DNA of 64,000 bases. Origin: Chelativorans sp. Marseille-P2723 (GTDB lineage Bacteria; Pseudomonadota; Alphaproteobacteria; Rhizobiales; Rhizobiaceae). The notes under the pieces were generated by a model that was given only the letters and a program-made list of their open reading frames with translations, ran no database searches and was not told where the DNA came from. Positions 27,330 to 35,243 of this stretch are shown here, piece by piece (the stretch's first letter is position 1; each line of letters begins with the position of its first letter). The stretch lies in contig NZ_CADDWI010000009.1 in assembly GCF_902809845.1 (NCBI RefSeq), positions 1-64,000 on the forward strand, read 5' to 3'. The position numbers and the translations under genes were made by a program.

Positions 27330-28241
27330 TCACATGCGCTCGTTGGAGCAGCCTTCCTCCTTCAGCCATCGGGCGAGGTAATCTACAAGCACACGAACCT
27401 TGGCGGGAAGGTAGCGCCGATGCGGATAGACCGCGTAAATCCCTGCTCCATCAATCAGATAGTCGTCGAGAAGTGTCATCAGCCGCCCCGCCTTGATCTC
27501 CGGCAGGGCAATGAAATCGGGCAGAAAAGCGAAGCCGATGCCCGCCACCGCCGCTTCGCGCACGGTAAGCGGGCTGTTGACTTCGATGCGACTGCTTACA
27601 GATACGGTGAACGCTGTTCCGTCCGCACCTTGAAAGGGCCAATTATGTCTGTTGCGGCTGTTGGTATCGACGATGCAGGGCAGACCGGCAAGGACCTGCG
27701 GATGAGACGGGAGACCGTGGACCTCGATAAGCGAAGGCGCAGCGCAGAGCGGCATGCGGAAAGGAGCAAGCCGCCGTGCAATCAACGACGAATCATCGAG
27801 CCTGGCGATCCGTAGCGCAAGGTCAAATCCTTCTTCCACCAGGTCCACAAACCGGTCATCCAGGTGGATCTCCAGAATGATGTCGGGATGCGAAGCCGCA
27901 AAATCGATCAGAGAACGGCCGATGGGAGCGTCGGCGAAGGTGCGTGGCGCCGATAGCTTGATGCGGCCACCAACATCGCCTGTTTGCTCACGCACTGATT
28001 CGACCAGCGCGTCGATCTCACGAATTATTGCGGCGGAGCGCCCGTAGTAGATGTGGCCCGCTTCAGTAAGGGAGAACTTTCGTGTCGTGCGGTTAAGGAG
28101 AAGCACGCCGAGTTCATCCTCCAGTTCGCGCACATATTTGGAAAGCAGCGCTTTGGACCTGCCTGTGCGGCGTGCCGCGGCTGAAAAGCCTTCCGCTTCC
28201 ACCACCTGAAGAAAGGCGCGCATGCGTCCAAGCATGTCCAT
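27330..28241 (-). CDS. LysR-family transcriptional regulator
   Basis: 303 residues. The N-terminal winged helix-turn-helix (about 1-60) reads MRAFLQVVEAEGFSAAARR, then SKALLSKYVRELEDELGVLL and LNRTTRKFSLTEAG, a standard LTTR DNA-binding domain of the CrgA/DmlR-like branch. The rest (about 90-300) is the periplasmic-binding-like effector domain. The gene begins 5 bp after the stop of the amidase gene, on the same strand, so both are probably one transcript. The regulator may control the amidase. A hairpin with a T run follows its stop. The effector cannot be inferred. Confidence 0.92.
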   Translation of the reverse strand: MDMLGRMRAFLQVVEAEGFSAAARRTGRSKALLSKYVRELEDELGVLLLNRTTRKFSLTEAGHIYYGRSAAIIREIDALVESVREQTGDVGGRIKLSAPRTFADAPIGRSLIDFAASHPDIILEIHLDDRFVDLVEEGFDLALRIARLDDSSLIARRLAPFRMPLCAAPSLIEVHGLPSHPQVLAGLPCIVDTNSRNRHNWPFQGADGTAFTVSVSSRIEVNSPLTVREAAVAGIGFAFLPDFIALPEIKAGRLMTLLDDYLIDGAGIYAVYPHRRYLPAKVRVLVDYLARWLKEEGCSNERM

Positions 28242-28246
28242 AAATC

Positions 28247-29431
28247 CTAACCCTGAAGAATGGCGCCGGCGAGCCGGATGAGCTGCCGGTCGCTGCCTGC
28301 GTGAGCAAGGAGCGATATGCCAAAGGGAGCGTCGTGGACCGTGCCAAGAGGAATGGTGATCTGCGGCCAGCCGAGCAGCCCGGCAATGGAAGTGAGCGGC
28401 AGCGCCTTTTCCCGGTAGCTCTCAAGTTCCTCCTGATTGGCGATCTTGAGCGGTGCAGCCGAAGGCTGGGAAGGCATGATCACCACCATATCCGGGTCAA
28501 TTACGGCAGAGAAGGCGTTAGCGAATGCAGCCCGGCGGCGCTGCGCCACGGCTACCTGTTCATCAGTAATGGAGCCTGCGTAGGCGAAGCGCTCCCTTAC
28601 GCCCGATCCAAGGCGACGATCTTTCTGAGACAGGAAGGGACCATGCACCTTCCAGGCCTCATAGGCCTGGATCTCCTTAAAGCAGGTGAAAAGCTCGCCC
28701 GGCTCGCCGGGCAGGTCGACGAAGCATGGCGGACGCTTCCAATGGTCCAGAGCCTGGGAGAGCATGGCGTGATAGGCTGCGCGTTCCTCGTTGCCGAAAA
28801 GCAGCGCCTCAAGGGCAGGGATACGCACGGGGCGGGTGAAGGTTTCGTGGTGGGTATCCTCACCCAGAAGCACCGCGCCGACCACCTCATAAAGAGAGGC
28901 GTCACGGGCGAACCAGCCGAACGTGTCGAAGGAGGGCGCAAGCGGCATTGCGCCTTCCATGGAAATGCGGCCATGGGTGATCCTGAGCCCGATCAGCCCG
29001 CAAAAGGAAGCGGGCACGCGGATGGAACCGTTGGTGTCGGAGCCTATGGCAATATCGGCGAGGCCGCCGGCAACGGCGGCTGCCGAACCGGAAGAGGAAC
29101 CGCCGGTAGCACGTTCGCGCGCTCTTGGGTTAACCGGCGGGGGGAAGTGCGCGTTCAGCCCGCTTATGGAATAGGTGAGTTCGTCCGTCTGCGCCTTGCC
29201 GATAAATCGGGCACCGGCATCGAGTAACGACTGGATTGCCGGTGCGGTCACCACAGCTATGGGGCTCTCGGCCTCCTTGTCCGGATTGCCTCCACCCGTC
29301 GGATATCCCGCCACATCGTAATTGTCCTTCACCGCCAGCGTAGCTCCGGCAAGCGGCCCCTGAGCAGCGGAAGCCACGGGGGATTCCGGATAGCCAAGGA
29401 TGGCGTTCAACGGGTCGCGAGTCGTCGTCAT
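28247..29431 (-). CDS. Amidase signature family enzyme
   Basis: 394 residues, cytoplasmic by absence of a signal peptide. Ser-cisSer-Lys catalytic machinery is visible: the lysine in TLAVKDNYDV, the cis-serine in GGSSSGSAAAVAGG, and the nucleophile in GSDTNGSIRVPASFCG. It is shorter than GatA and lacks its C-terminal region, and it resembles general amidases or allophanate-hydrolase-like amidase domains. ATG 29431 (MTTTRDPLNAILGY) is chosen over the 20-codon-longer frame because it starts right at conserved sequence. It is the first gene of a two-gene unit with the LysR regulator. The substrate (an amide or N-acyl compound) is unknown. Confidence 0.88.
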   Translation of the reverse strand: MTTTRDPLNAILGYPESPVASAAQGPLAGATLAVKDNYDVAGYPTGGGNPDKEAESPIAVVTAPAIQSLLDAGARFIGKAQTDELTYSISGLNAHFPPPVNPRARERATGGSSSGSAAAVAGGLADIAIGSDTNGSIRVPASFCGLIGLRITHGRISMEGAMPLAPSFDTFGWFARDASLYEVVGAVLLGEDTHHETFTRPVRIPALEALLFGNEERAAYHAMLSQALDHWKRPPCFVDLPGEPGELFTCFKEIQAYEAWKVHGPFLSQKDRRLGSGVRERFAYAGSITDEQVAVAQRRRAAFANAFSAVIDPDMVVIMPSQPSAAPLKIANQEELESYREKALPLTSIAGLLGWPQITIPLGTVHDAPFGISLLAHAGSDRQLIRLAGAILQG

Positions 29432-29505
29432 CGCAGCTTCTCCGAGCGTTTCGCTCCGACATTCGGCGCTTCGCGAAATTTTTGCAAGCAAAGCGGAATT
29501 ATCGA

Positions 29506-29534
29506 TTGATTGTAAAGAGCAGTACGCTTATATC
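29506..29534 (+). promoter_or_regulatory. Sigma-70-like promoter for the ornithine decarboxylase leader
   Basis: TTGATT (29506-29511), a 17-bp spacer, then TATATC (29529-29534). Each hexamer keeps four of six consensus bases. A start near 29541 would give a leader of about 437 nt before the ornithine decarboxylase ATG, consistent with an RNA regulatory element. Confidence 0.45.
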
Positions 29535-29540
29535 GCGCCT

Positions 29541-29977
29541 TGCCCAAAGTCGCACGTGCCTGTGGGTGTCCGCCGGACCTCGAAAATGGCGAGGAAACCG
29601 GTACGGTACCTGGACCTAACCGCTCCAGTCGATTCTGCGGCCAACCGCAAGATCGAGGACATCTTGAAGCAACGACGGTGCGGGCCTTTCTGGTGTCTGC
29701 CGGTTGTCCAAAGACCGGGGTTACTGAAGAGGCACACCTTCATTGCCGGCAGTGCGGAGGGTTTTCCCATCCAAAGCTGAGGCAGACAAAGCGAGCATTC
29801 GCCGCCAGGCGGGCGCTCAAAGCAATGCGTACGGCATGTCGTGTTCCCGGCGTCTTCCACCTTCCGGGCACGCGTCACGTCGAGCCGCATCCTTTGTCCA
29901 CCGCAGGCGGCATGTTCCGCCCGCAGACCTTTGAGCTTCAGGAATCGGCGACCAGAGTGCGCCGATGGAGAGAACCG
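29541..29977 (+). ncRNA. Long structured 5' leader of ornithine decarboxylase (speF RNA candidate)
   Basis: About 437 nt with no credible gene, upstream of an ornithine decarboxylase. Consecutive stems can be drawn: CCGGT/ACCGG (29700-29718); a long arm closing with CGGC/GCCG (29832-29887) around GTGTTCCCGG/CCGGGCACGC (29841-29873, a few non-Watson-Crick pairs); GCAGGCGG/CCGCCCGC (29903-29924, one mismatch); and a perfect TCGGCG/CGCCGA (29945-29965). The last ends two bases before the GGAGAG ribosome-binding site. The Rfam speF motif was described as a leader of alphaproteobacterial ornithine decarboxylase genes, so placement fits exactly. I could not run a covariance search, so the exact boundaries are approximate. 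Confidence 0.6.
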
Positions 29978-31111
29978 ATGGCCACGCAGCGTATCCTCGA
30001 CTTTCTCGCCACCCGACGTCCGGACGGCCCCTGCCTCGTCGTTGATCTCGACGTCGTGCGTGAAAACTATCAGGCCTTTGAAAAGGCCCTGCCAGATTCC
30101 CGGATCTACTATGCGGTGAAGGCAAATCCCGCGCCGGAGATCCTGCGCCTGCTCGCCTCGCTCGGTTCATCCTTCGACACGGCTTCCGTGGCCGAGATCG
30201 AGATGGCCCTCAATGCTGGGGCCTCACCCGACCGCATCTCCTACGGCAACACGATCAAGAAGGAGCGCGACATTGCTCGCGCCTTCGCGCTCGGCATCCG
30301 TCTCTTTGCCGTGGATTCGGTCGAGGAAGTTGAGAAAATCGCTCGTGCGGCTCCTGGCTCGCGCGTATTCTGCCGCGTGCTGACGGACGGGGCGGGCGCC
30401 GAGTGGCCGCTGTCGCGCAAGTTCGGCTGCGTTCCGGTGATGGCGGTGGACGTGCTGCGCTGCGCAAAGGCGCTTGGCCTTGATGCTTATGGCGTGTCCT
30501 TCCATGTCGGCTCGCAGCAGACAAATCTTTCCGCATGGGACGAGGCGCTGGGTGATGCTCGTTTTGTCTTCCAGACGCTTGCAGAGGAAGGCATCACGCT
30601 GCGCATGGTGAACATGGGTGGCGGCTTCCCGACCCGCTATCTGCGCGATGTGCCCAGCGCGCAGGCTTATGGCCATGCCATCTTCGAGGCTCTGAAGAAA
30701 CATTTCGGCAATCGCCTTCCGGAGACGATTATAGAGCCCGGTCGCGGGATGGTGGGCAATGCTGGCGTCATCAAATCGGAGGTCGTGCTGATCTCCAAGA
30801 AGAGCGCAAACGACGATGTGCGCTGGATCTATCTCGATATCGGCAAGTTCGGCGGCCTTGCCGAAACCATGGACGAGGCGATCCGCTATCCGCTCGTGAC
30901 TCCGCGGGACGGCGATGAGACGGCGCCCTGCGTGCTTGCGGGGCCCACCTGCGATTCGGCCGACGTGCTCTACGAGAAGACGCCCTACCCGATGCCCGTC
31001 TCGCTCACCATTGGTGACGAAGTTCTGATAATGGGCACCGGCGCCTATACAACCACCTACGCATCGGTCGCCTTCAACGGCTTCGAGCCGCTCAAGGCTT
31101 ATGTGATCTGA
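29978..31111 (+). CDS. Ornithine/lysine decarboxylase, PLP-dependent (group IV, alanine-racemase fold)
   Basis: Removes CO2 from ornithine to give putrescine, the first step of polyamine synthesis. It is 377 residues, normal for bacterial eukaryote-type ODC. The PLP lysine is K48 in IYYAVKANP; HVGSQ, GGGFPTRY, EPGRGMVGNAG and GPTCDSADVLY complete the fold-III decarboxylase signatures, and the Cys of the last motif supplies the active-site residue from the partner subunit. ATG 29978 is preceded by GGAGAG at a good spacing; the open frame further upstream is leader RNA. A symmetrical hairpin follows the stop. Some members also use lysine, so the substrate split is uncertain. Confidence 0.93.
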   Translation: MATQRILDFLATRRPDGPCLVVDLDVVRENYQAFEKALPDSRIYYAVKANPAPEILRLLASLGSSFDTASVAEIEMALNAGASPDRISYGNTIKKERDIARAFALGIRLFAVDSVEEVEKIARAAPGSRVFCRVLTDGAGAEWPLSRKFGCVPVMAVDVLRCAKALGLDAYGVSFHVGSQQTNLSAWDEALGDARFVFQTLAEEGITLRMVNMGGGFPTRYLRDVPSAQAYGHAIFEALKKHFGNRLPETIIEPGRGMVGNAGVIKSEVVLISKKSANDDVRWIYLDIGKFGGLAETMDEAIRYPLVTPRDGDETAPCVLAGPTCDSADVLYEKTPYPMPVSLTIGDEVLIMGTGAYTTTYASVAFNGFEPLKAYVI

Positions 31112-31116
31112 CAGCG

Positions 31117-31135
31117 TCTCCCCTTTTCGGGGAGA
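31117..31135 (+). terminator. Hairpin after ornithine decarboxylase
   Basis: TCTCCCC, loop TTTTC, GGGGAGA: a perfect 7-bp stem 6 bp after the stop. There is no T run, so termination may be partial, allowing read-through into the GNAT gene. Confidence 0.45.
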
Positions 31136-31233
31136 GCTTCGCCCTCAGCAGATTCATGCATTCTAGCAAACGCTCCGCGTCCGGGCGTGGCGTTTGCTGC
31201 GCGTCACAAAAACCGCTCATCGAGGATCGGGCC

Positions 31234-31866
31234 ATGTCCCACCACGCGACCGCTTCTGCCATAAACACCACCTCGACCGTCGCCCCATCTTGCGAGGAGG
31301 CGTCAGCCCGTGCCTTCCAGATCGTGCCCGAACGCCCCGCTGACGTTGCCGCTCGCGAGGCACTGCTCAATCGCGCCATGGGTTTGACGCGCAAGCGCAA
31401 ATCCTCCGAGAAGCTGCGCCGCGGCCGCGAGCCGGCCGATGGGCTTGCCTTCGTCGCCTATGGCGCCGGCGGGAAGCTGGTGGGCACAGTGCGGCTATGG
31501 AACATCCGCCTTGGACGCAGGGGAGCCCCTGCCCTGCTACTCGGACCGCTGGCGGTGGAACCGGCGGCGAAGGGCGTGGGCATAGGCAGCGCACTTATGC
31601 AGCGCGCAATCTTCGAGGCAGCAAGGCTCGGCCATCGCGCCATCCTGCTTGTGGGAGATGCTTCCTATTACGCGCGTTTCGGCTTTTCAGCCGTAAAGAC
31701 TAACCGGCTCGCCATGCCTGGCCCGTATGAGATGGAACGTTTCCTGGCACTGGAGTTGGAAGCCGGCGCCCTGGATGGGGCGCATGGGGTATTGCAGCCG
31801 GCAGGCCGGAAGCTGGCTATCCGCCAAGCTCTTCTTTCGACCGCCGCCTCTGGCTGCGCGCCCTGA
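31234..31866 (+). CDS. GNAT family N-acetyltransferase next to ornithine decarboxylase
   Basis: 210 residues from ATG 31234 (MSHHATASAI), preceded by GAGG at 8 bp. The acetyl-CoA binding core is visible as LLLGPLAVEPAAKGVGIGSALMQRAI, which contains the Q/RxxGxG/A motif in the form KGVGIGSA, followed by ILLVGDASYYARFGFSAV, the usual 'YY.rfGF' end of the YhbS-like branch. The acceptor is unknown. It follows the decarboxylase on the same strand, so acetylation of a polyamine or a related amine is a reasonable guess, but the YhbS-like group has varied substrates. Its last 50 bp overlap the convergent small membrane protein gene. Confidence 0.88.
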   Translation: MSHHATASAINTTSTVAPSCEEASARAFQIVPERPADVAAREALLNRAMGLTRKRKSSEKLRRGREPADGLAFVAYGAGGKLVGTVRLWNIRLGRRGAPALLLGPLAVEPAAKGVGIGSALMQRAIFEAARLGHRAILLVGDASYYARFGFSAVKTNRLAMPGPYEMERFLALELEAGALDGAHGVLQPAGRKLAIRQALLSTAASGCAP

Positions 31867-32035
31867 GCCAGAAGACGAGGAAGAAGGCGATTACGAAGGC
31901 CGTAGCCGCGACCCCAGCCGCGATGGCCGAAAAATCTCCCAGCCATGCCATTATACGCGGCATGAAGAGCGCAACGCCCCCGAAGCCGATCAGAATGAGG
32001 GCAGCGGCGATGATCGTGTGGCGGTTTTCGTTCAT
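31817..32035 (-). CDS. Small two-helix membrane protein, unknown function
   Basis: 72 residues with two hydrophobic segments (TIIAAALILIGFGGVALFM and AIAAGVAATAFVIAFFLVFW) and a basic tail RARSQRRRSKEEL, which predicts the C-terminus in the cytoplasm. The ATG overlaps the stop of the SDR gene (ATGA, 32032-32035), so it is probably translated from the same transcript as the GNAT-SDR pair. Its 3' end overlaps the convergent GNAT gene by 50 bp. I do not recognise a family. Confidence 0.65.
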   Translation of the reverse strand: MNENRHTIIAAALILIGFGGVALFMPRIMAWLGDFSAIAAGVAATAFVIAFFLVFWLRARSQRRRSKEELGG

Positions 32036-32790
32036 AAGGTCCAGCCGCCGTCTATCGGAATAGCCGTGCCGGTGGTGAAGGCGGACTCATCGGAGGCAAG
32101 ATAGATGGCTAGTGCAGCAATCTCCGCTGGCCTGCCCACCCTTCCCATGGGCTGACGAGCGACAAACATTTCCATTGCCTTCTCCTTGCCTCCCATGGAC
32201 CTGCCCATTTCCTCCACCCGCGCTTCCCATGAAGGCGAATGTACCGTGCCGGGGCAGATCGCGTTACAGCGGATATTCTTGTCAATGAAATCTATTGCGA
32301 CCGACTTTGTAAGTCCGATAACGGCGGCCTTGGTCGCTCCATAGACATAGCGGTTCGGTGCTCCTTTGAGCGAAGACGCGCCAGAGGAAAGATTGATAAT
32401 GGAGCCGGAGGTGCCCTGGCGCTGCGCCCTTGCGAGCATGCCGGGCAGAAATGCACGTATCGTCCGGTGCATCGATTTCACATTGAGGTCGAACGAAAAG
32501 TCCCAATCCTGCTCACTGCAGTCAAGAACAGTGCCATGATGCACAAATCCTGCAACATTGACCAGGATATCAATCTCCCCGACCTGCCCGGCATAAGCTT
32601 CCACATCCTTCGACGAGAGAACGTCGAGCCTTGCCTTCTTTGCCTGCCGCAGACCTTCAAGCTTTCCGTAATCAGCATCGCTTGCAAAGACCATCGCTCC
32701 TTCGTCAATGAAGGAGGCCGCGATGGCGCGGCCGATGCCCTGCCCTGCGGCGGTCACTACTGCATGCTTTCCTTCAAGCCTTCCTGCCAC
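32032..32790 (-). CDS. Short-chain dehydrogenase/reductase
   Basis: 252 residues, classical SDR. The NAD(P) site is TAAGQGIGRAIA and VASDADYGKLEG-type text; an acidic residue after the second strand (ASDAD) points to NAD rather than NADP. NVAG, the catalytic Ser region INLSSGASSLKG and YVYGATKAA (Tyr and Lys) are all present, and the C-terminal SDESAFTTGTAIPIDGGWTL is typical. It is close to the 3-hydroxybutyrate or sugar-acid dehydrogenase branches (BDH2/DHRS6-like). The start is GTG 32788-32790 with GGAGAGGACAG just before; it overlaps the upstream GNAT gene by 17 bp. The substrate is unknown. Confidence 0.88.
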   Translation of the reverse strand: MAGRLEGKHAVVTAAGQGIGRAIAASFIDEGAMVFASDADYGKLEGLRQAKKARLDVLSSKDVEAYAGQVGEIDILVNVAGFVHHGTVLDCSEQDWDFSFDLNVKSMHRTIRAFLPGMLARAQRQGTSGSIINLSSGASSLKGAPNRYVYGATKAAVIGLTKSVAIDFIDKNIRCNAICPGTVHSPSWEARVEEMGRSMGGKEKAMEMFVARQPMGRVGRPAEIAALAIYLASDESAFTTGTAIPIDGGWTL

Positions 32791-33496
32791 CTGTCCTCTC
32801 CATGAAAACGCCGAGCTTTTTCCGCTGCTGTCCGCCGGTAGAGAAATTTTCGGGGGCGAGCCATAGTTCAATCGCCTCGCGTATCGCCGACCATTCATGA
32901 TCGAGGATGGCGAACCACGCAGTGTCGCGATTTTCGCCCTTGACCACCATGTGCTGGCGGAACGTTCCCTCGAAACGGAAGCCGAAGCGAATGGCGGCTC
33001 GTTTCGAAGGCTCGTTGCGGTCATCGCACTTCCACTCGAAGCGGCGATAGCCAAGGTCATCGAATATATGGCGGGCAAAAAGCAGGAAAGCTTCCGTAGC
33101 AAGCCGCGTCCCTGCCACTTGGGGGCCCCAGTAGATGCTGCCGATCTCCGCAACGCCGTTGTCGGCATCGATGCGCATCAGGGCCTGTCTACCGCCGACG
33201 CTTCCTGTTGCTGCGTCTATGACTGCGAAGAAGAGGGGATCACGGCTTGCCGACATTTTCTCCAGCCATGGCTGGAAATCTGCGCGGCATTGCGGCGGCT
33301 CCTCCCTGAGCCAGCGGAAACGTGCCTGTGCATCGGCAACGCTCGACACAGCGAACAGCCCGTCGCCATGAGCCGCCGTGTCCAGGGGCTCCAAACGGAC
33401 ATAGCGGCCTGCAAAGAGCGCGCGGTCAGGCGCGCTCCGCGGGGCCCAAGATGCCAAGTCCTGCACGTTCTCCACCTCGATTGACCTTTTTGTCAC
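32774..33496 (-). CDS. RimJ/RimL-type GNAT acetyltransferase
   Basis: 240 residues. The N-terminal part has RYVRLEPLDTAAHGDGLF, and the core has AEIGSIYWGPQVAGTRLATEAFLLF and FEWKCDDRNEPSKRAAIRFGFRFEGTFRQHMV. These are the acetyl-CoA loop and the N...S...A..lGF..EG.. signature of RimJ/RimL-like proteins that acetylate N-terminal amines or small molecules. It is the first gene of a three-gene minus-strand unit (GNAT, SDR, small membrane protein) and is divergent from the aminotransferase, with only 52 bp between the starts. Confidence 0.9.
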   Translation of the reverse strand: MTKRSIEVENVQDLASWAPRSAPDRALFAGRYVRLEPLDTAAHGDGLFAVSSVADAQARFRWLREEPPQCRADFQPWLEKMSASRDPLFFAVIDAATGSVGGRQALMRIDADNGVAEIGSIYWGPQVAGTRLATEAFLLFARHIFDDLGYRRFEWKCDDRNEPSKRAAIRFGFRFEGTFRQHMVVKGENRDTAWFAILDHEWSAIREAIELWLAPENFSTGGQQRKKLGVFMERTGGRKA

Positions 33497-33548
33497 GAAG
33501 CTTCACAAATGCGCGAATAGTGCGACAGAACCAGATGGAACTCCAACG

Positions 33549-34721
33549 ATGCTCCAAACAGTGCCCGCCTTCGACCGTCTCGGCGAGGAAAATGCCTTTG
33601 CCGTGCTGGCGCGGGCGACCGACCTTGCCCATCAGGGACGTGACATCATCAATCTGGGTATTGGCCAGCCCGATTTCCGCACGCCCGAACACATCGTAGA
33701 GGCGGCTGTCAAGGCTTTGCGCGATGGCCATCACGGCTATACTCCGGCGACCGGCATTCTCGCCGCCCGCGAGGCAGTAGCACGCCGTACGCTTGCGATG
33801 ACAGGCATCGAAGTTTCGCCAGACAACATCATGATCCTGCCTGGCGGCAAGCCGACCATGTACGCAGCCATCGTGATGTTTGGCGCGCCGGGAGTGGATA
33901 TCCTTTATCCTGATCCAGGCTTTCCGATCTACCGCTCAATGATCGAGTTCACCGGAGCAACACCGGTGCCGGTACCGATCCGCGAGGAGAATGGATTTGC
34001 CTTCTCGGCGGAGGAGACGCTGTCACTGATCACTCCAAACACCCGGCTTCTCATCCTAAACTCGCCGGCTAACCCTACCGGCGGCGTAACGCCACGCTCG
34101 GAGATCGAGAAACTCGTGAAAGGGCTTGAAGCACACCCGCAGGTAGCCATCCTTTCCGATGAGATCTATGACGTCATGACCTATGACGGGGAGAAAGCCA
34201 CCTCGCTGCTAGCCTTCCCGGAAATTCGCGAGCGCCTCATCGTGCTCAACGGCTGGTCGAAGACCTGGGCCATGACCGGTTGGCGGATTGGGTGGTCCAT
34301 CTGGCCGGATCAACTTTATGACAAGATCAGGAAGCTGGCAGTAAATTGCTGGTCCTGTGTCAACGCTCCGGCTCAATATGCGGGGATTGCTGCCATAGAT
34401 GGTCCGCAGGATGAGGCGGAGAAGATGATGCGGGCCTTCGATGCGCGGCGGAAGATCGTCGTGGAGGGACTGAACGGACTTCCCGGCGTCACCTGTCAGA
34501 CCCCCAAGGGCGCCTTCTACGCCTTTCCCAATATCACTGCGACCGGGTGGAAGGCTAAGCAGCTGGCTTCCTCACTGCTGGAGGAGGCAGGTGTAGCGCT
34601 GATCGGCGGGCCAGACTTCGGGGTGCTCGGTGAAGGTTATATTCGTCTTTCATATGCCAATTCGGAGGAGAACATCCTGCGCGCCATCGATCGGATAGGC
34701 AGGTTTCTCGCGGAGAGGTAA
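33549..34721 (+). CDS. Class I/II PLP-dependent aminotransferase
   Basis: 390 residues, fold-type I. PLP-related motifs are LGIGQPDFRTPEHI, HHGYTPATGILAAREAVARR, NSPANPTGG (the Asn contacting PLP), LSDEIYDVMTYDG (Asp/Tyr), and the Schiff-base lysine in LNGWSKTWAMTGWRIGW. The layout fits the aspartate/aromatic/branched-chain AspC-like 1-gamma group found as a generic 'pyridoxal phosphate-dependent aminotransferase' in rhizobia. The promoter region is shared with the divergent GNAT gene. The specific amino donor cannot be fixed from sequence; ArsC follows on the same strand but has no functional link. Confidence 0.93.
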   Translation: MLQTVPAFDRLGEENAFAVLARATDLAHQGRDIINLGIGQPDFRTPEHIVEAAVKALRDGHHGYTPATGILAAREAVARRTLAMTGIEVSPDNIMILPGGKPTMYAAIVMFGAPGVDILYPDPGFPIYRSMIEFTGATPVPVPIREENGFAFSAEETLSLITPNTRLLILNSPANPTGGVTPRSEIEKLVKGLEAHPQVAILSDEIYDVMTYDGEKATSLLAFPEIRERLIVLNGWSKTWAMTGWRIGWSIWPDQLYDKIRKLAVNCWSCVNAPAQYAGIAAIDGPQDEAEKMMRAFDARRKIVVEGLNGLPGVTCQTPKGAFYAFPNITATGWKAKQLASSLLEEAGVALIGGPDFGVLGEGYIRLSYANSEENILRAIDRIGRFLAER

Positions 34722-34814
34722 TCTTGCAGGAAGCGGCTGGGCATTGCAGTCCGGCTGCCGAGCGGCTAGAGCCGTCAATTGGAACGAGCGATACGAAAGC
34801 CGGAGCAGAACCAG

Positions 34815-35180
34815 TTGACCGTTACCATCTATCACAATCCCGCCTGCGGAACCTCCCGCAAGGTGCTTGCGTTGATCCGCGAGGCCGGCCAAGAATTGGA
34901 GGTCATCGAGTATCTGAAAAATCCACCCTCCCGAGAAAAGCTTCAAGAACTCATCGCAGCTATGGGAATTGTCCCCCGTGACCTCTTGCGTAGGACAGGC
35001 ACCCGTTATGACGAGCTAGAGCTCGACGATCCCAAATGGTCGGACGAAGAACTTATCGGCTTCATGCTGGAATATCCGCTTTTGATCAATCGCCCGATCG
35101 TCGTCACCTCGCTCGGTGCCAGACTATGCCGTCCGCCAGAAACTGTTATGGACATTCTGCCTTCTAATCTTCCGGATTAA
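34815..35180 (+). CDS. arsC: ArsC-family arsenate reductase (glutaredoxin-dependent type)
   Basis: 121 residues, thioredoxin fold. The catalytic cysteine is C11 in IYHNPACGTSRK, with the following HxNPxCxxSR pattern typical of E. coli R773-type ArsC. LLINRPIVVTSLGARLCRPPETV contains the arginines that bind arsenate in the family. The TTG at 34815 is chosen as start because GGAG lies 9 bp upstream; another TTG at 34779 lies in the same frame. No arsR, arsB or acr3 gene is nearby, so a role in arsenic resistance is not supported by context; YffB-like or Spx-like reductases of similar fold are the alternative, but the C-terminal arginines favour ArsC. Confidence 0.88.
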   Translation: MTVTIYHNPACGTSRKVLALIREAGQELEVIEYLKNPPSREKLQELIAAMGIVPRDLLRRTGTRYDELELDDPKWSDEELIGFMLEYPLLINRPIVVTSLGARLCRPPETVMDILPSNLPD

Positions 35181-35206
35181 AGAGGTGGTATTTCCGGCCT
35201 CTCTTT
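35181..35206 (+). terminator. Weak hairpin after arsC
   Basis: AGAGG and CCTCT (35181-35185 and 35198-35202) can pair across a 12-nt loop and are followed by CTTTCT. A weak terminator is possible. Confidence 0.3.
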
Positions 35207-35243
35207 CTCCTAGAAACTATCTGACCAGCACCGGGCTATTCCC

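Noticed and set aside
29540-29977. In-frame upward extension of the ornithine decarboxylase
   Set aside because: The extra 146 residues have no homology-like features. The ATG 29978 has a good ribosome-binding site and starts the family consensus.
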